Shown: one piece after another, positions 26,192 to 35,050 of the stretch
Numbering within the stretch: position 1 is the stretch's first letter
Layout: each line of letters opens with the position of its first letter
NCBI GenBank assembly: GCA_038209195.1
Contig: JBBQXY010000002.1
Coordinates: 27,121 to 91,120 of the forward strand
DNA from: JBBQXY01 sp038209195
Lineage (GTDB): Bacteria > Chloroflexota > Ktedonobacteria > Ktedonobacterales > Ktedonobacteraceae
Length of the DNA: 64,000 nt
Direction: 5' to 3'
The notes under the pieces: model-generated
Told to the model about the DNA's origin: nothing
The model's input: the letters and a program-made list of their open reading frames with translations, nothing else
The model's database searches: none
Made by a program: the position numbers and the translations under genes

Positions 26192-26259
26192 AGGAGTAAA
26201 CCTACAGTAGAGAAGGCACGTTCGGGCGAACGTACCTTCTCTACTGTAGGTTTACTCCT
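26192..26259. terminator. 33-bp hairpin abutting the sigma-factor stop codon
   Basis: Arms 26192-26224 and 26227-26259 pair with one mismatch around GG. It overlaps the last base of the sigma gene's stop codon and has no U-tract. Same class as the other long palindromes. Confidence 0.65.
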
Positions 26260-27161
26260 TAATCGAGGTACTCTTTTAGGATGCGGCTAGCCTGTGGATG
26301 GCGTAACTTGCGAATGGCACGCTCTTCAATCTGACGTACCCGTTCGCGAGTCACTTTCAGCTTCTTGCCTACCTCTTCGAGTGTATGGTCGTGATCGTCA
26401 ACCAGTCCGAAGCGTAGTTCAATAACCTGCCTTTCACGGACAGTAAGCTGGTTAAGTACTTTGCGAATCTCTTCGCGCAGCAACTGTTGCTCGGTAATTT
26501 CCATTGGGCCACGATCGCGCGTATCTTCGATGATATCTCCCAAGGTATTTTCCTCTTCTTCGGAAAGGGGAGCATCAAGCGAAAATACTTTTTCCGCCCA
26601 GATCAACAATTCACTGACACGATCAGCCGTCATACCTAGCCGTTGTCCAATCATTTCAGGGGTAGGTTCGCGCCCCAGCTCCTGGTAGAGTTGGCGCATC
26701 ATGCGTTTCACGCGCATGACCTCTTCCATAATATAGACGGGCAGGCGGACAACACGGGTACCTTCTAGAATAGCACGAGTAATGGCTTGTTTAATCCACC
26801 AAGTGGCATAGGTGGAAAAGCGGAAGCCTTTTCTATAGTCGAACTTGGTAACTGCACGAATGAGACCAATGTTACCCTCACCGATGAGGTCTTCGAGGGA
26901 CAAACCTTGGCCGACATACTTTTTCGCAATACTGACTACCAGTCGTAAGTTCGCCTCAATCAGTTGATTGCGGGCATCTTTATCGCCCATCTCTATGTGT
27001 TCCGCGAGATAGGATTCGCGGCCCGCAGTAAGCAGCGAAATGCGTGAAATCTCGCGAAGATAGAGGCGTAAGCTGTCGCTTTGCGCTAAAGTACTGATAT
27101 CAGCATCCGGTATAGTTTCGCGTTCTGACTCAATCGGTTTGTCTCGGTCAGCGTCAAACAT
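26259..27161 (-). CDS. sigma-70 family sigma factor, RpoD/RpoS-like
   Basis: 300 residues with regions 1.2, 2, 3 and 4 (YLREISRISLLTAGRE; LIEANLRLVVSIAKKYVGQG; EDLIGEGNIGLIRAVTKFDY; STYATWWIKQAITRAI; ERQVIELRFGL; RERVRQIEERAIRKLR), and without a long region 1.1. These are features of primary and group 2 sigma factors that read TTGACA/TATAAT promoters. Whether it is the housekeeping factor cannot be decided here. ATG 27161 is preferred over TTG 27176, as GGAA precedes it by 9 bases. Stands alone, bounded by a palindrome. Confidence 0.93.
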   Translation of the reverse strand: MFDADRDKPIESERETIPDADISTLAQSDSLRLYLREISRISLLTAGRESYLAEHIEMGDKDARNQLIEANLRLVVSIAKKYVGQGLSLEDLIGEGNIGLIRAVTKFDYRKGFRFSTYATWWIKQAITRAILEGTRVVRLPVYIMEEVMRVKRMMRQLYQELGREPTPEMIGQRLGMTADRVSELLIWAEKVFSLDAPLSEEEENTLGDIIEDTRDRGPMEITEQQLLREEIRKVLNQLTVRERQVIELRFGLVDDHDHTLEEVGKKLKVTRERVRQIEERAIRKLRHPQASRILKEYLD

Positions 27162-27374
27162 CACATTTCGTTCCAAGTACTTGCTCTCTCTTCCATCAGC
27201 ATAGAAGTCGGATTAGTTCAGTATGAAGGTATTGTATCATACAAACGGGTTATTGCAACAATGTTCTCATCTTTTTTGAGAATGAGATTTCGGAAACAGC
27301 GTTTTCTCGCACAAATTCTTATCCTATCTACTACTTCGGCTACTTTGTACATATTCCGTAGGGATGCTGCCCGA

Positions 27375-28346
27375 TTACACCACTAATACAACTTTTCCCA
27401 TGCTTTTGCGATCAGCGATGGCTTGATGGGCCGCAGCGGCCTCGGTAAGCGGGAAAGTTTGTCCAACGATGATTTCCAGTTTACCGCTGGCGAGATAGCG
27501 CATAAGCTCCATCATAGCTCTGGCAATATGATCGGTGCGTCCCAATTGTGAGGTTAGCCAATACCCAATGATGGCCTGGTTTTTGTACATCAACTGGATG
27601 CCCATAAATTGCGTGAGCTGGCTACTCGCTGCACCATAAATAACCATGCGTCCATAGGGAGCCAGACATTGCAAGCTCTTCTCAGCAATCTTTCCGCCCA
27701 CCATCTCTAAAATGATATCAGGCCCTTTTCCGCCAGTGGCCTCCTTTACCTGTTCGGCCCAATCAGCTTCGGTATAATTGATGGCGGCATCGGCTCCTAG
27801 TCTGCTCACCAGTGCAAGTTTGCTGCTGTTGCTGGCGGTGCCAATCACTGTAGCGGCACCCATCAGTTTCGCCAATTGTACGGCCAAGGTGCCGACACCA
27901 CCAGCAGCGGCATGCACCAAGACACTTTCGCCTGGTTGCATATGGGCGGACTCGCGCAATAATTGATAGGCGGTAATACCTTGCACCGGTAAAGCAGCCG
28001 CGTGCGTAAAATCGAGGCTCTGGGGAATGGGAATAGCCGAAGTAGCGAGAGCAATAGCATATTCAGCATAGCCTCCCTCGCCGAAGGCTACTACCCGCGT
28101 TCCTAGCGCGGGAGAATGTACCCCAGAACCAAGAGCCGCGACTGTACCAGCAAATTCAACGCCCAATGTCGTTGGGGTACGAGTGCGCGTAAGATATGCT
28201 CCCTGGCGTTGCGCTAAATCTGCAAAGTTAATACCCGCGGCGGCAACTTTGATAAGAACCTGGCCCTCTTGTGGTGTAGGTGTCTCAACTTCTTCTACAT
28301 GCATCACCTCAGGGCCACCAGTTTCGTTAATGCGGATTGCTTTCAT
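27375..28346 (-). CDS. NADPH:quinone oxidoreductase-like MDR enzyme
   Basis: 323-residue medium-chain dehydrogenase/reductase of the zeta-crystallin/QOR type, without zinc ligands. N-terminal GroES-like part (NETGGPEVMHVEEVETP; AGINFADLAQRQGAY), then a Rossmann domain with VHAAAGGVGTLAVQLAKLMGA as nucleotide-binding motif (within 20 residues if taken from VHAAAGG). Predicted to reduce quinones or enones with NADPH. AGAGAGGG lies 8 bases before ATG 28346. Monocistronic by appearance. Confidence 0.9.
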   Translation of the reverse strand: MKAIRINETGGPEVMHVEEVETPTPQEGQVLIKVAAAGINFADLAQRQGAYLTRTRTPTTLGVEFAGTVAALGSGVHSPALGTRVVAFGEGGYAEYAIALATSAIPIPQSLDFTHAAALPVQGITAYQLLRESAHMQPGESVLVHAAAGGVGTLAVQLAKLMGAATVIGTASNSSKLALVSRLGADAAINYTEADWAEQVKEATGGKGPDIILEMVGGKIAEKSLQCLAPYGRMVIYGAASSQLTQFMGIQLMYKNQAIIGYWLTSQLGRTDHIARAMMELMRYLASGKLEIIVGQTFPLTEAAAAHQAIADRKSMGKVVLVV

Positions 28347-29041
28347 GCTTTGAACCCTCTCTTTCAAACACTTTTGAGATGAAAATTATCCTCATGTGCA
28401 ACGTATAGTGATTGTATCATGTACGTGTCCTGAAACATGTCTTGAGGGTTATTTACACACTGAACCACTGTTGTCATTCACAACGTATTATGTGTAGAAG
28501 TACCAGCTTCACGCTAGGAGTTTACCCAATTTTCTGGCGAATTTCCTAGCTTTAACCCAAAACTGAAACAATAAGCGTCTTTAATGCGTCTAAAAAATTA
28601 TGCTCTGCAATGTGTTGCTATACATAGATACAATTTGATGCATGGGGTTATAATGAGAAGATAGTACTGTATTAGAGCTAAATTCTCAAAGTAGCGATAC
28701 ACTTGGATGTGTGTCTATGTGTTTAACCGCCTGAATTCTTAATCAATTCATCGTCTTAAGGCCTTTTTCCTGCAATTACTAGCAGGTAATCGTAAAAGGA
28801 TTCTCTCGTGAAGTGGCGTTCGTAGTGTCGAAGGGGATAAAACTTGATGTGGTGTAGTCTATGGAGACAGCGAGAGAATGTGTCTCAATTTTGTAGGATA
28901 AAAAAGAGTGGTGTAGGGGTACACCTAGTGTGGCGACGTCTCGAACGCACTGTTTGTGTGCTGCCAACTTACTCCTACGAACACATATTGGTTGGTCAGA
29001 ATGTTTGCTCTGTACAACCTTTTCAGGCGAGGTGAATTTAC
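28347..29041. other. 695-base intergenic region upstream of ftsH
   Basis: Divergent promoters should lie here. A TATAAT is seen near 28650 but with no good -35 at 17 bases. Small frames (for example 63 codons from 28844) lack ribosome sites. GAGGTG, 8 bases before the ftsH ATG, is its ribosome site. I see no RNA gene or repeat. Confidence 0.4.
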
Positions 29042-31360
29042 ATGGACGGCAAGGGTAGTCGCCGCGGAAAATTACGCATAAAATTTCTTGGGCAATGGCG
29101 ACGACACAAACATGGTGGGAGCTACCGACGCGATATCGTAAAGTTTCTCGGTACCCATATGCGACTTCTTTTCACCACAATGCTCCTTTTAGCAGTTGTT
29201 GTATTGCTTTTTGGTATCGTCGGTCGATTGCAGTCGCCACAAACCAATACGCCTCCCAATGGCGTCACCGTGATTAACTACAGCACGCTATTGCAACAGG
29301 TAAAAGCGGGCAATGTGCTGGCCGTAACGCTTCAGGGCAATGCGGTGAATGGGCTACTGGAAAATCCTCTGACACAAAACGCTACTGCGATAGCGACGCC
29401 AGTTACCCACGGCAACAACAAAGCAGCGGATTTCGCAGCCTGGAGTCGCTATGTTGGGGCAGGCTATCCCTCGTGGCCAAACATGAGCGCGACGCCAACA
29501 ATTGACCCCGCACGGGCGGTCTATTCGCTGCTCCCTGTTCATGGCGATGCAAGCCTGATGCAATTGTTGCTCAGCAATCACGTCATAGTGAATACGCTAG
29601 CAGTTGCCCAACCGCCGCTCTGGATAAGCCTGTTCTGGAAATTCTTACCGCTCGTGTTTTTACTACTGATTTTCCTGATTATCCTCGCTCCGAAAAAGAA
29701 TGCACGTCCAATGCGAGCAGCAGATGATCGCATGGCACAAATGGGGAAAAGTCGAGCGCGCCGTTTTGGGCAGGCCAAAGAGACACTGCAAACGCCTGGG
29801 CTCAACCATAAAGCATCATTGGTGAGCAGATCTTCCACCGCCGGAAAGACTTCCCAAACAAGCAAAGCAGTGGTCAACCTGGAGCCACCTGTAACCTTTG
29901 CTGATGTCGCTGGTATCGATGAGGTGCGTGCCGAGCTTGAAGAAATCGTCCAGTTTTTGCGTAGTCCGGAGCGTTTTAATCGGCTGGGTGCTCGCATTCC
30001 GCGTGGTGCCTTGCTTGTTGGCCCTCCAGGGACAGGCAAAACACTGCTGGCGAAGGCGGTAGCGGGTGAAGCTAGCGTACCATTCTTTAGTATGAGTTCC
30101 TCCGAGTTTGTCGAGATGTTTGTGGGAGTGGGTGCCAGCCGAGTACGTGATCTCTTCAACCAGGCACGCCAAAATGCCCCGTGCGTCGTCTTTCTGGATG
30201 AGATCGATGCAGTAGGTCGCAAACGCTCGATGCGTGCCTCTGGCAATGACGAACGGGATCAGACGCTCAACCAATTGCTGGTGGAGTTGGACGGCTTCGA
30301 TGGGCACAAAGCGGTGGTGGTCTTGGCAGCTACCAATCGTGTCGATATCCTGGACAAAGCCTTATTGCGTCCAGGTCGCTTTGATCGTACAATTAACGTT
30401 TCGCTGCCCGACCGTGTTGGTCGAGAGGCCATCCTCAAGGTGCATTCGCGCAACACCCCTCTACACGAAGAGGTGTCTTTAGAGCGTCTATCGCGCTTAA
30501 CGACAGGGATGAGCGGAGCCGACCTGGCTAATCTTGTCAACGAAGCTGCTCTGTGTGCCGCTCGCCAAGACCTGTTGCACATTACCCATGACTGCTTCGA
30601 GGATGCGCTGGCTCGTGTTCAGCTTGGAGCGTTGCGTCCAATCGTGATGGGCGAGAAAGATCGCCGCATCATCGCGTACCATGAAGGCGGTCATGCCCTC
30701 GTTGCCTATCATCAGCCCCAAGCCGATACCGTCAACCGCGTCACGATTTTACCACGCGGGCAGAGCTTGGGTGTAACCCAGTTTACTGCCGAGGAAGACC
30801 GTTATAACTATAGCCGCGATACACTGATGGCGCGTATCGCTGTTGGTCTGGGCGGTCGTGCCGCCGAAGAACTGACCTTTGGGCCAGCGCATGTGACAAC
30901 CGGAGCTGAGAACGATCTCCAGGTCGTCACTGACCTGGCGCGACGCATGGTTACGCGTTGGGGGATGAGCGAACAAGTTGGCGTCGTCTTTGCCGACTTC
31001 GAACCCGGTGCGATGAGCTTGAATATGGCGCGCATTGACCCCAGCACGCTGCCCTCTCAAGCGCATTCTCTTGTTGCCGATGCCAATGGGCGGCTCATGC
31101 TCAATGGGAACGACCTTCATGACAGCAGGGACAATTGGCAGAACTTTGCCATGAGTATGCCTGCCGTGCGCAACACAAGCAGTAGCACAAGCATGGCCAT
31201 GCTCATTGATACGGAGGTGCAGAATATCCTCAAAGAGGGCTATGCTATAGCTCGTTCCATCTTGAGCGAACATTCCGAGCAACTCACCAAACTAGCTGAA
31301 GTATTGATGGAACATGAACAACTCGACCGTAAACAGTTCGAGGCGTTGTTCCAAGAATAA
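29042..31360 (+). CDS. ftsH: FtsH-type membrane AAA protease
   Basis: 772 residues. Basic cytoplasmic N-terminus (1-38), transmembrane helix about 42-62, extracytoplasmic domain to about 200, second helix about 201-220, then the AAA module: Walker A GPPGTGKTLLAKAV (about 327), Walker B VFLDEIDAVGRKR, and second region of homology ATNRVDILDKALLRPGRFD. The zinc-protease motif is HEGGH at 547-551 (most FtsH have HEAGH), with the third ligand Asp in GAENDLQVVTDL. It is longer than usual because of the N-terminal tail and an insertion around 660-710. Degrades membrane and regulatory proteins. Its stop codon starts the palindrome at 31358. Confidence 0.92.
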   Translation: MDGKGSRRGKLRIKFLGQWRRHKHGGSYRRDIVKFLGTHMRLLFTTMLLLAVVVLLFGIVGRLQSPQTNTPPNGVTVINYSTLLQQVKAGNVLAVTLQGNAVNGLLENPLTQNATAIATPVTHGNNKAADFAAWSRYVGAGYPSWPNMSATPTIDPARAVYSLLPVHGDASLMQLLLSNHVIVNTLAVAQPPLWISLFWKFLPLVFLLLIFLIILAPKKNARPMRAADDRMAQMGKSRARRFGQAKETLQTPGLNHKASLVSRSSTAGKTSQTSKAVVNLEPPVTFADVAGIDEVRAELEEIVQFLRSPERFNRLGARIPRGALLVGPPGTGKTLLAKAVAGEASVPFFSMSSSEFVEMFVGVGASRVRDLFNQARQNAPCVVFLDEIDAVGRKRSMRASGNDERDQTLNQLLVELDGFDGHKAVVVLAATNRVDILDKALLRPGRFDRTINVSLPDRVGREAILKVHSRNTPLHEEVSLERLSRLTTGMSGADLANLVNEAALCAARQDLLHITHDCFEDALARVQLGALRPIVMGEKDRRIIAYHEGGHALVAYHQPQADTVNRVTILPRGQSLGVTQFTAEEDRYNYSRDTLMARIAVGLGGRAAEELTFGPAHVTTGAENDLQVVTDLARRMVTRWGMSEQVGVVFADFEPGAMSLNMARIDPSTLPSQAHSLVADANGRLMLNGNDLHDSRDNWQNFAMSMPAVRNTSSSTSMAMLIDTEVQNILKEGYAIARSILSEHSEQLTKLAEVLMEHEQLDRKQFEALFQE

Positions 31361-31427
31361 TTAGGAAGACAGCACAATAGCTGGTCAACCCATGGGTTGA
31401 CCAGCTATTGTGCTGTCTTCCTAATTA
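31358..31427. terminator. perfect 70-bp palindrome at the ftsH stop codon
   Basis: Bases 31358-31392 are the exact reverse complement of 31393-31427, with no loop, and include the TAA stop of ftsH. Expected to fold as a 33-bp RNA hairpin after the coding region. No U-tract. Confidence 0.7.
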
Positions 31428-31516
31428 CCCTCTGGTAAAGATTGACCATTGCCCCTCTGAGCTAATAAAATGCATGAAAGAGTTCTCTTATCTGAAAAGC
31501 AGTAGGGAGTGTATTT

Positions 31517-33841
31517 ATGATTCCTCACGACGATTTTACCCCACATGGCTATCTTGACAATCCGTATCACTCGTGGAAGCTCAATCCCAGCGGTGTATTG
31601 CGTTCGCTGCCGCCGCTGGGCATGGGTTGGCATGTACCGAACTTAGGAAGTTATGTCAATAATCAATTTCAGTATACAGCTCATCTGACTCTGGGGCTGA
31701 AGATATATGACAGGGTAATGGTGACTCCTGAAGACTTTCGACGCCACAAGTGTGTTATCAGCAGTTCACTACATACGAAGAATCGCTTTGAATATACCTG
31801 TTTTGTGCCAAAGTATGGACTCACGCTCACGGCTCGCTATTTTCTGGTTCATGAAGATGCGCTCGGCTGTATGCTCACATTTTCAACGACATCGAAACAA
31901 CCTGTGCCTGTCACCTGCTATCTGATTCACTGCCATACCCATAATCCTCATACCAGCAGGTTGTGGGAACACGGGTTGTATGCGCGCCAGGAAGCTGACG
32001 GCAGTTATACGATGCTGGGACTGGCAAGCGAAGGCGATGTCTTTGTCCATGGTGTGCGAGCAGCCGATGGCGGCCCATTGGAAATCGGCTCTATGGGCTA
32101 TACCGTCTCCCTTGACGAAATGGCACACTGGGCAGCCGGAAAGCGTGTGGAGCAGCCGCATATCACGCAGCGAGAGGAGAATGGCTGGCAAGTGCGCACC
32201 GTGGCACTACCCTTTGCATTGACGCTCGAAGGCAACCAGCAGCGCATCATCAATACTGTTCTGGCACGAGGAGTATCGCAAGATCAGGCACTTCAGCATT
32301 GGGATGATGGTATTGAGGAGATTGCCTTGGCAGAGGCAGGACATCGCGCTGACGATGAGAAGTTTTGGGAACAAGCGCCACAGCTTTCAGGTGACTGGCC
32401 TGCAAGCTGGAAGCGCGGCTTAGTCTACGATCTAGAGACGCTGCGCATGACGATTCGTCCTTCAGTGGGTGTGATTCCGCAGCCTTGGGATGGCATGCAA
32501 ATACAAGCCCCACGCACTGTGTTGGCTGAAGCCGCGATGGATACTCTCTTTCTCAGTTATGCTGATCCCGAATTGGCTGCTGAAGTCATCCTGGGTCATT
32601 TCGAGTCCACTCCGCATGCAAACTTGCCTTGTATGCGCGAGGACGGCAGCTACAATATGGTGGCCGACGATGGACAATTGTGTGGCACCGCGCCCGAATG
32701 GGGATATCCTTTATGGTGCTGCCAGCAACTATGGTTGAGAACGGGCAATCTCTCTTGGTTGAAGCGACTTTACCCTGGTGCGGCTGCCTACTTGCGCTGG
32801 TGGCTCGATCATCGTCGCGATGCGCAAGGCTGGGAAATATACGAGTGCTCATGGGAAAGCGGCCAAGATGTGTCCAGCCGCTTTGGTCCACAACAAACGG
32901 GGGGAACGATCATTGAGCATGTCCGCCCGGTGGATCTTCAGGCAAGCATTGCTCAAAGTGCAGCGATGCTGGCTTCCTGGGCCGAAGTACTTTCACCAAC
33001 ACACACCGATAAAACGCTTCCTAATCCCTATCAAGCTGACATCGCTTTCTGGCAGGAGATCGCCAACGAGTTCACTGCCAAAACCCAGCTAATGTGGCAA
33101 AATGGTTGGTTCCGCGATTACGATTCTGTGACGCAAGAATGGTCTACTGAGCAGGACACGATGCATCTGGCACCGGTCTTTTGTGGCGTGGCAAGTCGGG
33201 AACAGATGGAGCACCTGCGTCCCTTCCTAGCGCAGCCTCCCAAGCATAGTTCAGGTTGGGCTCCGCTGTCGTGGCCGCCTGTCGTGATGACACTGATAGG
33301 AGCAGCCGCAACCGCACAAATGCCTTTGGATGCTGCTGAACTGGCCTATCGCTTTATCGATGGATCATATCGCAGTACAGATCGTCGTGAACTGGATGAA
33401 CATGGTGGTTTGCCTGGTGTGACTCGTGAGTATCGCCAACCGGTGACAGTCGGCGAATGGGGTGAAATCGACTACGTGAATGCTGGTATCGAGGGTTATG
33501 GATGGGGTGCACTCAGCATTCATCTGCTCATACGCCATCTGCTTGGCCTGTATGCCCCTGATTCCAACAGCATTACCTTGGCTCCGACCCTCCCCGCGGC
33601 TCTGCGACGGCCTGGCGCAATCTATAGTATTGCCCCTATTCCCTGGGGGAAGTACACGCTGAGCTTCACCTGCCAAGTGAAAAATGGGAACAGCTACGCA
33701 GCAACCTTCCATGTGCGTCCACGCGCACATGAAGGCCAGTTGGTGGAAGAGACCGCGGCCCAGTCAGAGAGAGCAGCCGAACAGGAACATCGCTGGGAAG
33801 GAACTTGGGGCGAAGAGCGAACATTTCTGTTTGATCACTAA
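31517..33841 (+). CDS. (alpha/alpha)6 glycoside hydrolase, GH63/GH37-like (clan GH-G)
   Basis: 774 residues, no signal peptide. The N-terminal half is a beta-rich domain. The C-terminal half (about 290-700) is an alpha-toroid with CSWESGQDVSSRF and HVRPVDLQASIAQSA, positioned like the ESGxDxSPR / VDLN segments of GH63 and related glucosidases and mannosylglycerate hydrolases. A typical end follows: YGWGALSIHLLIRHLLGL, then a small beta domain. An intracellular alpha-glycosidase is predicted; the substrate (glucosylglycerate, trehalose-like or oligosaccharide) is not readable. Preceded by the ftsH palindrome. The start at 31517 (GTAGGGAGTGTATTT before ATG) is acceptable. Confidence 0.75.
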   Translation: MIPHDDFTPHGYLDNPYHSWKLNPSGVLRSLPPLGMGWHVPNLGSYVNNQFQYTAHLTLGLKIYDRVMVTPEDFRRHKCVISSSLHTKNRFEYTCFVPKYGLTLTARYFLVHEDALGCMLTFSTTSKQPVPVTCYLIHCHTHNPHTSRLWEHGLYARQEADGSYTMLGLASEGDVFVHGVRAADGGPLEIGSMGYTVSLDEMAHWAAGKRVEQPHITQREENGWQVRTVALPFALTLEGNQQRIINTVLARGVSQDQALQHWDDGIEEIALAEAGHRADDEKFWEQAPQLSGDWPASWKRGLVYDLETLRMTIRPSVGVIPQPWDGMQIQAPRTVLAEAAMDTLFLSYADPELAAEVILGHFESTPHANLPCMREDGSYNMVADDGQLCGTAPEWGYPLWCCQQLWLRTGNLSWLKRLYPGAAAYLRWWLDHRRDAQGWEIYECSWESGQDVSSRFGPQQTGGTIIEHVRPVDLQASIAQSAAMLASWAEVLSPTHTDKTLPNPYQADIAFWQEIANEFTAKTQLMWQNGWFRDYDSVTQEWSTEQDTMHLAPVFCGVASREQMEHLRPFLAQPPKHSSGWAPLSWPPVVMTLIGAAATAQMPLDAAELAYRFIDGSYRSTDRRELDEHGGLPGVTREYRQPVTVGEWGEIDYVNAGIEGYGWGALSIHLLIRHLLGLYAPDSNSITLAPTLPAALRRPGAIYSIAPIPWGKYTLSFTCQVKNGNSYAATFHVRPRAHEGQLVEETAAQSERAAEQEHRWEGTWGEERTFLFDH

Positions 33842-33888
33842 GACAAAGCCTTGATAACCCTTGTCACATACCTGGAAACCATGCTTAG

Positions 33889-33925
33889 AAAATTTATTGT
33901 TTGTGCAAACTAAACAATAAATTTT
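33889..33925 (+). terminator. AT-rich hairpin after the glycosidase gene
   Basis: Arms 33889-33902 and 33912-33925 pair perfectly (14 bp, nearly all A-T), loop of 9, followed by T-A. Placed 48 bases after the stop codon. Could be a weak terminator or a regulator site. Confidence 0.45.
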
Positions 33926-33942
33926 TATATCCCTAAAGAAAA

Positions 33943-34016
33943 GCTCAAGAAAATTCGTGATATTCTCAAGAAACACTCAATATAATCGGTAATATTCTCA
34001 AGAAAATCTCAAGAAA
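33943..34016. repeat. four copies of CTCAAGAAA
   Basis: CTCAAGAAA occurs near 33944, 33965, 33997 and 34007. Two copies extend to ATATTCTCAAGAAA, 32 bases apart (33960 and 33992). The array lies upstream of the broken ammonium-transporter gene; it may be old operator sites or simple slippage. Between the array and 34367 no gene is seen. Confidence 0.4.
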
Positions 34017-34367
34017 CCATGAATATTTGTATATTTTACACAAACATCTTATGGAAACTTGTGGTAGATTACCTCTATCTTCAAAGTCCTGGCAGAAGTT
34101 ATACTTTTAGCGATAGGAAGAATAGTAACTCCACATCAATGCTGATGCCTCATTGCAACGCTCGTGCTAAACGAAAATGCTTTCGCAAATTTTCTATCCT
34201 TCACTCACAGCTTTAGCTTCAAATTGCTTGCGCTAACCGCAACAGGAATTGCGACTAGCCCGTTTGTATTGCCCATCTCAACAGGAGCAGGAGATGTCAA
34301 AAGGATCAGGGCTAAAACTGCTGGTATCTTACGTTGGTTCATTTTTGCAGAAAGGACTTATCGCTTA

Positions 34368-34750
34368 ATGTTGAATCTTCTTAGCATCGCTGGGTCGCGT
34401 ATACGCGCGAATATGAGCGATCCACTCATTCGAAAAAATGTCATCTACTTTATGGGAGGAAAACTCCTAGGTTTTGCACTTGTCCTCACTGCTATGTGGG
34501 TGGTGCTTCCGAACATCGTTCATGCAGCGACGAAGGGCGCAGTTGCTGACATGCCTACCATCAATGCTGTCAACACGGTCTGGACGTTGGTAGCAGCTTT
34601 CCTTGTATTCTGTATGCAAGTTGGATTTGTAATGTTAGAAGCGGGGTTTGCACGCTCGCGCGAGTCTGTCAATATCCTTGTAGAAGGTATTGCTGATACC
34701 TGTATCTGCGGCGTCCTGTTCTGGGCTTGGGGTTTCGCCTTTATGTTTGA
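34368..34750 (+). pseudogene. amt: ammonium transporter (Amt), N-terminal fragment
   Basis: The frame from ATG 34368 encodes a first hydrophobic segment (GFALVLTAMWVVLPNIVHA). It continues with NTVWTLVAAFLVFCMQVGFV, MLEAGFARSRESVNILVE and VLFWAWGFAFMF, which are the first two Amt helices. Homology ends abruptly near 34750; about 300 expected residues (pore His pair included) are missing. The frame then runs on into an unrelated Cys/Arg-rich reading (to 34868), part of which resembles a zinc-ribbon tail but is not identified. A deletion or insertion junction, not a sequencing slip, since no Amt sequence resumes in any frame that I can see up to 35050. Confidence 0.7.
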
Positions 34751-35050
34751 GCCTTCCCGAGAACTGTGTACCTGCTTGTTATGGCTGTGGCAGACGCAAG
34801 AAGAACGAACGTGCTCAAGCTCAAATGCGCGTGCAAACATGCCTTTCCAACCGAAAAAACTGGCGTGAGTACGTCCAACCGCACGGCTTCGCGCCATTGC
34901 CTCTTTCATAGCAAACAACGCTCTATCTATCGCCAAACAGTTGTCTTTCTCCTCGCTACTATAGAAAGATGTGGACGCTGCCTAGAAGGCACCGCCCACA
35001 TCCAGTGAGTCTTCGTCGGATCGAACCGATATGCTCAGTTGTGCCGACGC

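Noticed and set aside
35005..35030. GGTTCGATCC on the minus strand, like a tRNA T-loop
   Set aside because: No matching acceptor, D or anticodon arms at the required distances; the T-stem itself is only four pairs.
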